Positions 9,390-18,460 of a stretch of DNA of 64,000 nucleotides are shown here, in pieces; position 1 is the stretch's first letter; the number at the start of each line of letters is the position of its first letter. This stretch comes from Stenomitos frigidus_A (lineage in GTDB: Bacteria; Cyanobacteriota; Cyanobacteriia; Leptolyngbyales; Leptolyngbyaceae): positions 124,001 through 188,000 of the forward strand of contig NZ_CAWNSW010000073.1 of NCBI RefSeq assembly GCF_963877135.1, in the 5' to 3' direction. Below the pieces are notes generated by a model. The model was not told where the DNA came from, did not search any database, and was given only the letters and a program-made list of their open reading frames with translations. The position numbers and the translations under genes are program-made.

Positions 9390-10379
9390 ATGGGTGTCTC
9401 CTCACAGTCTTTTCAAGCCATTCTGGACGACCTATATCACAAGTACAAAACCTTAGATGACGGTAAAGTTGCCAGTTACATTCCTGAACTGGCAAAGATG
9501 AACCCAAATTGGTTTAGCATCTGCGTGGTGACAGCCGACGGTCGCGTCTTTGTGGCGGGGGACGCGGAGCAGTTGTTTACAATTCAGTCAATCTCGAAAG
9601 TATTTGTGTATGGTCTGGCGCTAGAGGATCATGGACGCGAAGCGGTGTTGTCCAAAGTGGGTGTTGAGCCAACGGGTGACCCCTTTAACTCCATTATTCG
9701 GCTGGATGAATACTCCAAGCGTCCCGATAACCCGATGATCAACGCGGGTGCGATCGCCACTACCAGCTTGATCAAAGGCAATGGTGCCACTGAGCGGCTC
9801 AATCGGATGCTGGATATGTTTCGACGTTACGTAGGACATGACGTATATATCGACATGTCGGTGTTTGTCTCAGAGCGATCGTCGGGTCATCGCAATCGAG
9901 CGATGGCATCCCTGATGCGCCATTTTGGGATGATTGACGATCGCATGGATGAATCGCTGGATTTGTACTTTCAGCAATGTTCCATGATGGTGAACTGTCG
10001 CGATCTAGCCGTCATGGCAGCAACGTTAGCCAATCGAGGGATCAATCCCATCACGGGCGATCGTGCCGTGCCAACTCGCTACATTCGGGATATTCTCAGC
10101 GTCATGTACACCTGCGGTATGTATAATTTCGCAGGGCAATGGGCTTATACAGTCGGCATTCCAGCCAAAAGTGGGGTTTCAGGCGGCATTATTGCGATCG
10201 TCCCACGCCAGGTCGGCATTGCTGTTTTTTCACCACCGCTGGATACGCACGGCAATAGTGTCCGGGGCATTAAAGTCTGCGAGGAACTATCCCGTCAGTT
10301 TGAACTACACATGTTTGACCCACCGATGGGCTGTTCACACTTATTGGAACAGTTGGGAGCCGTGAGGGGTGAGGGGTGA
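9390..10379 (+). CDS. glsA: Glutaminase A
   Basis: A 329-residue serine-dependent beta-lactamase-fold glutaminase, hydrolysing L-glutamine to glutamate and ammonia in the cytoplasm. The family signatures are present: FTIQSISKVF with the catalytic Ser-x-x-Lys, NPMINAGAIATTSL, the Tyr-containing CGMYNFAGQWAYTVGIPAKSGVSGGIIAIVP region and PPLD. Length is normal (about 305-330). The tail (EQLGAVRGEG) is encoded by the start of a G-rich repeat and may be accidental. The gene appears monocistronic; the repeat block just before the ATG replaces a recognisable Shine-Dalgarno. Confidence 0.93.
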   Translation: MGVSSQSFQAILDDLYHKYKTLDDGKVASYIPELAKMNPNWFSICVVTADGRVFVAGDAEQLFTIQSISKVFVYGLALEDHGREAVLSKVGVEPTGDPFNSIIRLDEYSKRPDNPMINAGAIATTSLIKGNGATERLNRMLDMFRRYVGHDVYIDMSVFVSERSSGHRNRAMASLMRHFGMIDDRMDESLDLYFQQCSMMVNCRDLAVMAATLANRGINPITGDRAVPTRYIRDILSVMYTCGMYNFAGQWAYTVGIPAKSGVSGGIIAIVPRQVGIAVFSPPLDTHGNSVRGIKVCEELSRQFELHMFDPPMGCSHLLEQLGAVRGEG

Positions 10380-10475
10380 GGGGGAAGAAAGTTTTGAGTT
10401 TTGAGTTTTGAGCTTTGAGTTGGAAGAGAAGAAAGTTTTGAGTTTTGAGTTTTGAGTTGGAAGAGAGGTAAGAGG
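10380..10475. repeat. gttttga tandem repeat block
   Basis: Heptamer units (gttttga, with a few gctttga variants) occur in two runs separated by ttggaagagaag. The same unit recurs at about 15122, 25385 and 38310. It lies between the convergent glsA and ABC-exporter genes. Confidence 0.75.
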
Positions 10476-10507
10476 CGTTTAGCCTTTCTGCACTCTGCCT
10501 TTTGCTT

Positions 10508-12235
10508 TTAATCCTGAAACTGCTGGGCGTAGAAGCGAGCATAGCGTCCACTTTGATCGAGCAGCTCAGCATGAGTGCCAGACTCAACAACCTGACCTTG
10601 CTCCAGCACCAGAATCCGATCGGCACGGCGAACAGTGGCCAGACGGTGAGCGATGATGAAGACGGTACGATTCTGCATCAGGCGTTCCAGCGCTTCTTGC
10701 ACCAACGCTTCCGATTCAGAATCGAGTGCAGAGGTGGCTTCATCCAAAATCAAAATGCGCGGGTTCAGCAGCACAGCACGAGCGATCGCTAACCGTTGCC
10801 GTTGTCCGCCCGAAAGGTTAACGCCGCGTTCCCCCAACCAGGTTTGATAGCCCTGCGGAAACTCCACAATAAACTGGTGAGCATTAGCAATTTTGGCCGC
10901 GTTCTGCACCACATCCAGATCCAGATCGGCTTGTCCAAAGGCAATGTTTTGGGCGATCGTCCCCGAAAAGAGAATCGTTTCCTGGGGCACAATGCCAATC
11001 TGGCGGCGCAAACTGCCGAGGGTAACGTCCTTAACATCAACGCCATCAATGAAGATATGCCCGTCTTGAGGATCGTAAAAGCGAGGCAGTAGATTTGCCA
11101 GGGTGGTCTTGCCAGCACCCGAAGACCCAACAAGGGCGATCGCTTCTCCCGGTAACGCCAACAGGCTCAAATTTTTCAGCACGGGCTGATCGGGCTTATA
11201 AGCAAAACTCACGTTGCGGTATTCGACTTTGCCCGTCACCGGTGGCAGGGTGAAAACCCCAGGATGCTCAACAACCGTAGGCTGAATATCGAGTAGCTCA
11301 AAGATGCGATCGAGCGATGCCTCTCCTTGCTTAAATTCGTTGTAGTTGCTGGTAATCAGCGAGATTGGATCAATCAGCATCACCACAGCCGTCAGATAGC
11401 TCACAAACTCGCCACCTGTCAGGTTGCCCTGCGAAACCTGCCAACCACCGAGCAGCAGGACAAACAGCAGGCTGAGGGACAGTAAAAAGCCAACCACGGG
11501 TATTTGAATCGCTTTGAGCTGCTCTGCCCGAAAGCGTGCTCGACGGTTGCGCTCGGCCTCACGACCAAAGCGATCGAGCATGTAATCTTCGGCCGCAAAA
11601 GCTTGAACCAAACGCATGCCGCTAAACACTTCCACTAGTAGCGCCGACAGATCAGACACTCGACTCTGGCTACGGTAAGAAAGTTGTCGGAGCTGCTCCC
11701 CAAACCAGGTAATCAACAGCGCCATCAGTGGGGCAATCATGAGCGTTGCTAACGTCAATTGCCAGTTTAGATAGACCATGTAGCCCAAGACCACAATCAG
11801 TTGCAGCACACTTGGCACAAACTGATGAAAGACCTTATTAACAACCTCACCGATGCGATCGACATCCTCCGTCAACCGATAGGCAAGGTCCCCGCTTTGA
11901 GCCGTTTCAAAATAGCTAAGGCTGAGCCGTTGCAGATGGGCATAAACTTGTTTCCGCAAATCAAGGGTGATCGCTAGTGCGGCTTTCGCCATCAGCGAAT
12001 CTTGACCATACTGGGCAAGTTTTTGTGCCAGGAAGACGATCGTGCTAGCTCCAGCCAATTGCGCGATCGCAAGCACGTTGCCCTGCCCAATCAATGCCGC
12101 CATTTTGCCTGCAATCCATGCCAACACGGGCCAGATCGCTGTGAACACGAGCGTACAGAACAGTGCTTGAACGAGCGTACGACCATGCGGTCGGATGTAA
12201 TCAAGAAGCTGCCAGTAGCGATCGCGTGCTTTCAA
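10508..12235 (-). CDS. ABC-type exporter (fused membrane and ATPase domains)
   Basis: A 575-residue MsbA/LmrA-type half-transporter. Six membrane helices span about residues 20-310. The nucleotide-binding domain holds Walker A GSSGAGKTT, Q-loop PQETILFSG, signature LSGGQRQRLAIARA, Walker B RILILDEATSALD and the H-loop IIAHRLAT. Such proteins act as homodimers exporting lipids, drugs or peptides; the substrate cannot be assigned. The start is a TTG that overlaps the stop of the upstream DedA gene by 4 bp, so the two are translationally coupled and may share a membrane-lipid role. Confidence 0.88.
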   Translation of the reverse strand: MKARDRYWQLLDYIRPHGRTLVQALFCTLVFTAIWPVLAWIAGKMAALIGQGNVLAIAQLAGASTIVFLAQKLAQYGQDSLMAKAALAITLDLRKQVYAHLQRLSLSYFETAQSGDLAYRLTEDVDRIGEVVNKVFHQFVPSVLQLIVVLGYMVYLNWQLTLATLMIAPLMALLITWFGEQLRQLSYRSQSRVSDLSALLVEVFSGMRLVQAFAAEDYMLDRFGREAERNRRARFRAEQLKAIQIPVVGFLLSLSLLFVLLLGGWQVSQGNLTGGEFVSYLTAVVMLIDPISLITSNYNEFKQGEASLDRIFELLDIQPTVVEHPGVFTLPPVTGKVEYRNVSFAYKPDQPVLKNLSLLALPGEAIALVGSSGAGKTTLANLLPRFYDPQDGHIFIDGVDVKDVTLGSLRRQIGIVPQETILFSGTIAQNIAFGQADLDLDVVQNAAKIANAHQFIVEFPQGYQTWLGERGVNLSGGQRQRLAIARAVLLNPRILILDEATSALDSESEALVQEALERLMQNRTVFIIAHRLATVRRADRILVLEQGQVVESGTHAELLDQSGRYARFYAQQFQD

Positions 12236-12843
12236 TGTTTGTTTAATTTGTTTTCTTGATAGAGGTGCAAAATCGATGGGGCGATCGAGACGACGACAAT
12301 AACCCCAATGATTGGCAGCAGATACTTATCGACATCGGGAATATTTTTCCCTAGGAAGTAACCTAATAGCGTGATGCCAAACGTCCATGCAAAACCGCCA
12401 ATCAGGTTGTATGCGATAAAGGTGCGATAGTGCATTGCTCCAATCCCAGCAACGATCGGCGCAAAGGTGCGAACAATCGGCATAAACCGCGCCAGCACAA
12501 TTGTTTTTTTACCATGCTTGTCATAAAACGTCTGGGCTGTAATCAGATGTTTTTTGTGGAAGAGCCAGGAGTCCTCCTTGCGGAATAGGCGACGACCAAA
12601 TTTATGACCCATGACATAGCCAACATTATCCCCTACAACGGCACAGATAAAAGCGCCTAGCACGAGAAGCTGGATGCTCAGAAAGTTCTGGGAGGCCAAG
12701 ATCCCCGCTGTAAACAGCAAGCTGTCGCCTGGCAAAAAGAACCCAAAGAACAGCCCAGATTCCGCGAACACGATCGCCCAGATGGCTAGATGACCGCCCC
12801 AAAAGCCCAACGAGGTCAGGAGCTGTTTCAAATGGTCATCCAT
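12232..12843 (-). CDS. DedA-family membrane protein (first copy)
   Basis: This 203-residue integral membrane protein of the DedA/SNARE-associated (VTT) family carries the conserved core FGFFLPGDSLLFTAG, VGYVMGHKFGRRLF, and ARFMPIVRTFAPIVAGIGAM with the essential arginines. DedA proteins are needed for membrane homeostasis and act in lipid flipping or proton-dependent transport. It overlaps the ABC exporter start by 4 bp. The closest E. coli types are YqjA/YghB by motif pattern; I do not assign a symbol. Confidence 0.9.
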   Translation of the reverse strand: MDDHLKQLLTSLGFWGGHLAIWAIVFAESGLFFGFFLPGDSLLFTAGILASQNFLSIQLLVLGAFICAVVGDNVGYVMGHKFGRRLFRKEDSWLFHKKHLITAQTFYDKHGKKTIVLARFMPIVRTFAPIVAGIGAMHYRTFIAYNLIGGFAWTFGITLLGYFLGKNIPDVDKYLLPIIGVIVVVSIAPSILHLYQENKLNKH

Positions 12844-13110
12844 AATCGTTCGATTTCCTCATTCAATAATTTTAGAACTGCTGTCTCTACCGTAACTCGC
12901 CTCTTTGAGGTGATTCCTTCGTGCAGTTGTCTTGATTGCAACGTCCAGGGTCGATCAGGCTAAAAGCTGACCCAAAACATTGATCCAAGAGACAAGAGCA
13001 TTACACATCTTACCCAGAGTGTTTCTCGCCTGCATTTCCTGCACTCCACCCCTCGCACCCTGTGTTTAAACCACTCAATGCTGCGCTCAACTGAGGAAGG
13101 CATGACCACC

Positions 13111-13719
13111 TCATCGGATTACCCGCCGGCCTTTTCGCCGCACAGCCCAAACCACAAGCGCGACAAGCAACCCCAGCAAAACAAGTTTGGAAACAGGAGC
13201 AAGGTAAGTCTCGACCAGGCTGTAGTTGTTGCCTAAAAAATACCCCAGTGCTGTGAGCAAGACAACCCAAAGCGCTGTTCCTACTGTTGAATACAGCAGA
13301 AACAGTGCGATCGGCATGTCGTTGATTCCTGCCGGCAAGGAAATCAGCGTCCTTATGCCTGGAATCAACCGACAAAACAACACAGTCTTCGCACCATGCC
13401 GACTAAACCAGCTGTTTGCTTTGTCAATATCTTTACCAGAAAGCGTTAGCCATCGGCCATATCGATCGACCAGGCGGCGCAACCGTCGTTCGCCCATAAG
13501 CTTTCCAGCGTAATACCAGGGCAAGGCGCCTAACATAGTGCCGATCACGCCAGCAAGCACCGCTGGCACAAAGCTCATTTTGCCTTGAGCGATCGTAAAC
13601 CCGGCCAATGGCATAATGAGTTCCGAAGGAATTGGTGGAAACAGGTTCTCCAGAAACATCAGTAGCCCAATCCCTAAGTAGCCCAGGGATGTCATCGTAT
13701 TGGTGATCCACTCAGTCAT
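13111..13719 (-). CDS. DedA-family membrane protein (second copy)
   Basis: A 202-residue DedA-type protein with FLENLFPPIPSELIMPLAGF at the N-terminus (the PPIPSE motif of the DedA/YngC branch), a central GALPWYYAGKLMGERRL and CRLIPGIRTLISLPAGI carrying the conserved Arg. At least four membrane helices are predicted. It differs clearly in sequence from the neighbour at 12232-12843, so it is not a recent duplicate. A gap of 267 bp separates the two, so it probably has its own promoter. Confidence 0.9.
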   Translation of the reverse strand: MTEWITNTMTSLGYLGIGLLMFLENLFPPIPSELIMPLAGFTIAQGKMSFVPAVLAGVIGTMLGALPWYYAGKLMGERRLRRLVDRYGRWLTLSGKDIDKANSWFSRHGAKTVLFCRLIPGIRTLISLPAGINDMPIALFLLYSTVGTALWVVLLTALGYFLGNNYSLVETYLAPVSKLVLLGLLVALVVWAVRRKGRRVIR

Positions 13720-13963
13720 GACAAAGGTTCTCTAGATGAGCGACTAAAAGCATGCACCCACTTAGGCTGATGCAGGCCTCAAACGATGATTAGAAGTGTG
13801 TATAAAAAATACGCGTAGGCAGAGTCTTAGACTGCAAAGCACATAAAATTGTTCTCAAGCGGCCTCAGACAAACTTTTTGCTCAACTTTAACAGCTTTCC
13901 GTTTGCAGGGCAGAAGCTAAGCTCATTCTTCATTGCAAATTTGTAATCTTCAGGACAAAGCAA

Positions 13964-13987
13964 CCTGCTGCAAGTGGTTTCAGCAGG
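13964..13987 (-). terminator. Hairpin downstream of ilvC
   Basis: cctgctg (13964-13970) and cagcagg (13981-13987) pair 27 bp past the ilvC stop. The following minus-strand sequence is only weakly T-rich, so termination is plausible rather than certain. The rest of the 13720-14013 gap shows no gene. Confidence 0.45.
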
Positions 13988-14013
13988 CCGCCTTGCACTC
14001 AATGACTACAGAG

Positions 14014-15009
14014 CTATGCCTTCTTCAGCCAGCTAAACATTGCTCGTAAATCCTTACCGACTGCTTCGATCGGATGCTCAGCTTCCCGACGACGCATAGC
14101 GGTAAAACCAGGTTTGCCAGACTGATTCTCCAGAACAAACTCACGGGCAAACTGCCCCGTCTGGATTTCGTACAGGATCTTCCGCATTTCAGCGCGAGTC
14201 TGGTCATTGACGATCCGAGGACCACGTGTAAAGTCGCCATACTCAGCCGTATTCGAGATGCTGTCGCGCATTTTGGCGAGACCACCTTCCACAATCAAGT
14301 CCACGATCAGCTTGACTTCATGCAAGCATTCAAAGTAGGCCACTTCCGGCTGATAGCCAGCTTCAACAAGCGTTTCAAAACCTGACTTGATTAGAGCCGT
14401 CAAGCCACCGCAGAGAACCACCTGTTCGCCAAAGAGGTCAGTCTCAGTTTCTTCACGGAAGGTCGTTTCAAGAATGCCCGCACGGGTGCCACCAATCCCT
14501 TTGGCGTATGCCATTGCTCGATCGCGCGCCTGCCCTGACGCATCTTGAAACACCGCAAACAGAGCCGGTACACCTTCGCCCTGTTCATAGGTGCGCCGCA
14601 CCAGATGCCCTGGCCCTTTAGGAGCAATCATTACGACATCAATATTGCTGGGAGGCACAACCTGCGCAAAATGAATGTTGAAACCGTGAGCAAATGCCAG
14701 CACCTTACCCTCGGTCAAATGCGGCTCAATCTCGCTCTTGTAAACCGTCTTTTGCACTTCATCGGGCAGCAAAACCATGATGAAGTCGGCTCGCTTTGCT
14801 GCTTCTTCGACCGCATAAACCGTTAACCCAGACTCCTTTGCCTTAATCGCCGACTTACTGCCTGGGTATAGTCCCACAATCACGTTCATCCCGCTGTCTT
14901 TCAAGTTCAGCGCATGGGCATGACCTTGAGAACCGTAACCGATAATTGCGATCGTCTTTCCAGCCAGCAAATCTAAATTGGCATCCGCGTCGTAATACAT
15001 CCGCGCCAT
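14014..15009 (-). CDS. ilvC: Ketol-acid reductoisomerase (class I)
   Basis: This 331-residue NADPH-dependent enzyme of valine, leucine and isoleucine synthesis converts acetolactate to dihydroxy-isovalerate. The N-terminal Rossmann domain has GYGSQGHAHALNLKDSG. The knotted C-terminal domain has the metal-binding acidic residues (DLFGEQVVLCGG, FECLHEVKLIVDLI) and the conserved GDFTRGPR. Length fits the short class I form. A ribosome site (aggag) precedes the ATG. The gene is flanked by repeat-rich DNA on the upstream side. Confidence 0.97.
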   Translation of the reverse strand: MARMYYDADANLDLLAGKTIAIIGYGSQGHAHALNLKDSGMNVIVGLYPGSKSAIKAKESGLTVYAVEEAAKRADFIMVLLPDEVQKTVYKSEIEPHLTEGKVLAFAHGFNIHFAQVVPPSNIDVVMIAPKGPGHLVRRTYEQGEGVPALFAVFQDASGQARDRAMAYAKGIGGTRAGILETTFREETETDLFGEQVVLCGGLTALIKSGFETLVEAGYQPEVAYFECLHEVKLIVDLIVEGGLAKMRDSISNTAEYGDFTRGPRIVNDQTRAEMRKILYEIQTGQFAREFVLENQSGKPGFTAMRRREAEHPIEAVGKDLRAMFSWLKKA

Positions 15010-15064
15010 AGTGGGAGTCTCCTTGCAAGGGTCGAGTTCTGTGCGAACTCAAAATTTTATCAGA

Positions 15065-15247
15065 TCCCAGGGGACAGAGGGGGAAAGGCTAAAGGATGAA
15101 GGCTAAAGGATGAGGGGTTGAAGTTTTGAGTTTTGAATTCTAAGTTGATTAAGCGGTCAGTGGTCAGCCTGCTTCTAAAAACCAACAACTAACAACCAAT
15201 AACCAACAACTCCTTTAGCCTTTAGCCTTCATCCCTCAGCCTTTCCC
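15065..15247. repeat. Inverted block of heptamer repeats
   Basis: The left part carries ggctaaaggatgaaggctaaagg (two units) and gttttga repeats. The right part carries the inverse cctttagcctttagccttcat. The two can pair into a large stem around a loop containing caaccaataaccaacaa units. It separates ilvC from the TPR gene; no gene is seen in it. Confidence 0.7.
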
Positions 15248-16666
15248 CTACTTGCCGATTTTTTGAATCTGAGCCGTGAAGTAGTCTTGGCGGTACTTAA
15301 GCTGTTTTGCCAGACCGAGCCCTTGCTGAAAGGCGACTAAGGCTCGCTGGTTCTGCTTGCGAGCGAGCTGAATCTGACCGATCTGGTCGTAGGCGTTCAT
15401 CATCCCATACAGGTTATAGGACTGTTGTTCGAGGCTGACCAGGTAGTCAAAGACTTTTAGAGCGGCATCAAGGCGATCGTTCGAACGGTAGAGTGCTCCC
15501 AGCTTTTGTAGTGCTTCGCTGGCGTAAGCAAACTGGAGAGTGGGTTGAGCCAATTGATAGGCTGACTGATAGTTTTGTTCGGCCTGGTCGGGTCGTGCAA
15601 GCAGCTGATAATTATCGGCAATCTTAATCTTTAGCGGTGGAATAGACCTGGAATCGGGCAATTGTTCATACAGCGCCACAAGTTTCTGCTGGTAGGCAAT
15701 TGCCTGCTCTGGCTGTTTTGCCTGTTCGTGAACGTATGACAGTTGGGTGAGATAGATAATTTCGTTGGGGCGATCGCTGCGTACCTTTGCTCTCTTCGCT
15801 AGTTCCTGATACGTCGCAGCGGCGTTAGGGTAATCGAACCAACCCAGCTGCAGTTTGCCTAGCGTAATCAGCGTTTCGTCAACTTTTTTTTCGTCGCGGC
15901 GCTGCTTGGCATCCGTCAGAATTTGCTGATAGATGCTTACGGCCGTTTGCGGCAATCTCACCTGTTGATACGCAAGACCTAACGCTTCTAACACTGCTAT
16001 GCGGCTAGCACGATCGCCACTACTGAGAGCACTGGCGCTACCGACAGGGATCGCGTTGGAGGTGGTTGGGGCTATATCGGTGGATAGCTGATTCTGCGCC
16101 AGAATGGCATCCAGCCGCTTGCTAATCCAACGCACATCGGGGGTCAGGTTCTCTTTCCAGGCAGTTTCTCCGACGCGTCCTAACGCGGTGACTTCTTCCA
16201 GCACGCCCAGCGATCGCCGTAGACGGAGTTCCCGATACCAGATAGCAAAGGCACCCACGCGATCGCGTTGCTTCAGCTTTTCGGCTGCCTGACTATTCAA
16301 ACCATCCAGCGCCACCGCCAACTGCTTGCGCTCGATCGCTGAAAGCGGACGTTGACTGGCATTAGTCGGCAACAGTGGGTCAGGTGCGGTGCTTTCTAGC
16401 GGATTGGGCGGAAACTCGTCAGAGTTGCGCGGCGGAGAGGGCTTCACCTCCGGCTTCGGCTCTGGTTGCGCTCCAGGCAACGAGCCAGGTGTCATTTGGG
16501 CGGTGGTACGGGACGCTAGCCCCAGGCTCAACAGCAGCCCCAGGCTCACAAGGCGGTACGGTGAGACGCTCCAGTGCCGCAAAAACCGTTCTTTACGTCT
16601 TTGCGCCTGCCGTGATCCGAGTTTCTGTGTTCTCTGTGCGCTTCTGCATTCCCCAGGCGTTGGCAT
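15248..16666 (-). CDS. Exported TPR-repeat protein
   Basis: A protein of about 470 residues begins with a basic stretch and a hydrophobic segment (VSLGLLLSLGLASRTTAQ) consistent with a signal peptide. A Pro-rich low-complexity region follows (about 60-100) and then an alpha-helical body with repeated tetratricopeptide patterns (for example ALGLAYQQVRLPQTAVSIYQQIL, AAATYQELAKRA, AIAYQQKLVALYEQLP, AALKVFDYLVSLEQQ, ALVAFQQGLGLAKQL). TPR arrays serve as protein-binding scaffolds. The family is widespread in cyanobacteria but unassigned. The ATG at 16666 is preferred over one at 16672; neither has a strong ribosome site. Confidence 0.75.
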   Translation of the reverse strand: MPTPGECRSAQRTQKLGSRQAQRRKERFLRHWSVSPYRLVSLGLLLSLGLASRTTAQMTPGSLPGAQPEPKPEVKPSPPRNSDEFPPNPLESTAPDPLLPTNASQRPLSAIERKQLAVALDGLNSQAAEKLKQRDRVGAFAIWYRELRLRRSLGVLEEVTALGRVGETAWKENLTPDVRWISKRLDAILAQNQLSTDIAPTTSNAIPVGSASALSSGDRASRIAVLEALGLAYQQVRLPQTAVSIYQQILTDAKQRRDEKKVDETLITLGKLQLGWFDYPNAAATYQELAKRAKVRSDRPNEIIYLTQLSYVHEQAKQPEQAIAYQQKLVALYEQLPDSRSIPPLKIKIADNYQLLARPDQAEQNYQSAYQLAQPTLQFAYASEALQKLGALYRSNDRLDAALKVFDYLVSLEQQSYNLYGMMNAYDQIGQIQLARKQNQRALVAFQQGLGLAKQLKYRQDYFTAQIQKIGK

Positions 16667-16889
16667 GACCACTCCTCTAGAAAACTACTGCATTACAAAT
16701 GACCGAAATCGCCGCAATCGCTCGTCGTGGCAAGACGCACCGCGAAGCCCTACCATCATTTCAACACGACGATCGCCGTTAAATATGTGCCGACGTCTCC
16801 GTTATAAAGCGCTTGCAGCGTTTGTGTCCACTTGATAACAATTCCGTAAGCGAAGATGACATAATGAGTTGCATTTAGCTGTGCGTTGT

Positions 16890-17055
16890 AAGGTGGACAT
16901 TAGACTAAAGACTTTGAACCCCGAAAAGGCTATGGGGAGGCGCGCGTTTGGGGATCAGGCAGAGCAGCTTTAGTCCGTCACTGAAGTTACGAGCCAGAGG
17001 CTCAGTTCGACGCCTACTCTGCATCTAAAGTCTCTTTGTGTCCAATGTCTGTCTG
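16890..17055 (+). ncRNA. Candidate structured RNA (6S-like fold) upstream of purD
   Basis: The sequence gacattagactaaagactttgaa from 16896 can pair with tctaaagtctctttgtgtccaatgtc at 17024-17049, giving a long closing stem with small bulges. Inside are gactaaag/ctttagtc (16903-16910 with 16969-16976 as an alternative pairing), cccc/gggg, gcagag/ctctgc and a perfect gagccagaggctc hairpin at 16991-17003. A CATAAT -10-like box lies at 16860-16865. A long rod with a central bubble and about 160-170 nt length is the architecture of 6S RNA, which binds RNA polymerase. I cannot confirm identity without a covariance search; it could also be a purD leader. Confidence 0.35.
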
Positions 17056-17086
17056 CAGGCTCGGCTGTTCTACGGATGAGAAAAAC

Positions 17087-18379
17087 GTGAAAGTTCTGGT
17101 AGTTGGCAATGGTGGTCGCGAACACGCGTTGGCGTGGAAGCTACTGCAATCTCCTAAGGTGCAGCAGGTGACGTGTATTCCTGGTAATGGGGGAACAGCT
17201 TCACTAGAACACTGTCAGAACTTGCCACTCAATGTTGAAGATTTTGAAGGGATTGGACGCTTTGCTCTGGTCAATGGCATGGGTCTAGTTGTCATTGGCC
17301 CTGAGGCTCCGTTAGCAGCAGGCATGACGGACTACTTGCGGCATCAGCATTTGACTGTGTTTGGTCCCACACGGTTGGGCGCGCAGATTGAAGCGAGCAA
17401 GGCATGGGCCAAAGCCTTGATGCAAGAAGCCAAGATTCCCACTGCACACGCGGCCGTGTTTACGGAGAAAGAGGCTGCACAAGCTTACGTGCAAGCGCAA
17501 GGTGCCCCGATCGTGGTGAAGGCGGACGGACTCGCAGCCGGCAAAGGCGTTACAGTCGCTACCACAGTAGCAGAGGCACAAGCGGCGATCGCGGCCAGTT
17601 TTGACGGGCAATTTGGCAAAGCTGGAGAGCGTGTAGTCATCGAAGAATATTTAACTGGGCAGGAGATCTCAGTGCTGGCGCTAACGGACGGCATCACCAT
17701 TCGCCCGCTGCTGCCGGCCCAAGATCATAAGCGTATTGGCAATGGAGACACAGGCCCCAATACAGGCGGAATGGGAGCTTATGCACCAGCGCCGATCGCA
17801 ACGCCTGCTTTGATGAGACGGATTCAGACAGAAATTCTGGAACCTGCGATCGCCGCTCTTCAAGCGCGTAAAATCGACTACTGCGGCGTGCTCTACGCTG
17901 GCTTGATCATTACGCCAGAGGGTGATCCAAAGGTGATTGAGTTTAATTGTCGCTTTGGTGATCCTGAGACCCAGGTAATTTTGCCCCTGCTAGACACCCC
18001 ACTGGACGAACTGCTCCTCGCCTGTGCCCAGAAACGTCTGGCGGAGTTCCCGCCTTTGACCTGGAAACCTGGCGTTGCCGCTTGCGTCGTGATGGCTTCT
18101 GAAGGCTATCCTGACGCTTTCCGCAAGGGTGATCGCCTGACTGGCATTGAGGACGCAGAAACCCAGGGCGCAATGGTCTTTCATGCTGGCACCCAAACCA
18201 AGCAGAAAGCCCTTGTTTCTGATGGGGGGCGCGTGTTGGGCGTAACAACCGTCGGTGAAACGTTTGATGCCGCGCTCGATCAGGCGTATGCCGCCGTTAA
18301 TAGCATCCATTTTGAGGGTGCTTATTACCGACAAGATATCGGCGATCGCGTCAGAACTGCTAAGTCCGCCTCCAGTTAA
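17087..18379 (+). CDS. purD: Phosphoribosylamine-glycine ligase
   Basis: GARS enzyme of de novo purine synthesis, joining glycine to phosphoribosylamine with ATP. The ATP-grasp fold is clear: VLVVGNGGREHALAWKL at the N-terminus, PEAPLAAG, KADGLAAGKGV, GPNTGGMGAY and the metal-binding VIEFNCRFGDPETQ. I start at the GTG at 17087 (KVLVVGNGG follows directly), because the 17 residues encoded upstream from 17036 do not belong to the family and overlap the proposed structured RNA. That gives 430 residues, the normal length. nblS follows 81 bp downstream; a purD-nblS pair is recurrent in cyanobacteria. Confidence 0.96.
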   Translation: MKVLVVGNGGREHALAWKLLQSPKVQQVTCIPGNGGTASLEHCQNLPLNVEDFEGIGRFALVNGMGLVVIGPEAPLAAGMTDYLRHQHLTVFGPTRLGAQIEASKAWAKALMQEAKIPTAHAAVFTEKEAAQAYVQAQGAPIVVKADGLAAGKGVTVATTVAEAQAAIAASFDGQFGKAGERVVIEEYLTGQEISVLALTDGITIRPLLPAQDHKRIGNGDTGPNTGGMGAYAPAPIATPALMRRIQTEILEPAIAALQARKIDYCGVLYAGLIITPEGDPKVIEFNCRFGDPETQVILPLLDTPLDELLLACAQKRLAEFPPLTWKPGVAACVVMASEGYPDAFRKGDRLTGIEDAETQGAMVFHAGTQTKQKALVSDGGRVLGVTTVGETFDAALDQAYAAVNSIHFEGAYYRQDIGDRVRTAKSASS

Positions 18380-18460
18380 CTTATAGTTAAGTTAGTGGTC
18401 GGTTGTTGTTAGACAAAACAGCGCACCAACCACTAACCACCAACCACTATCTCCACGCCC

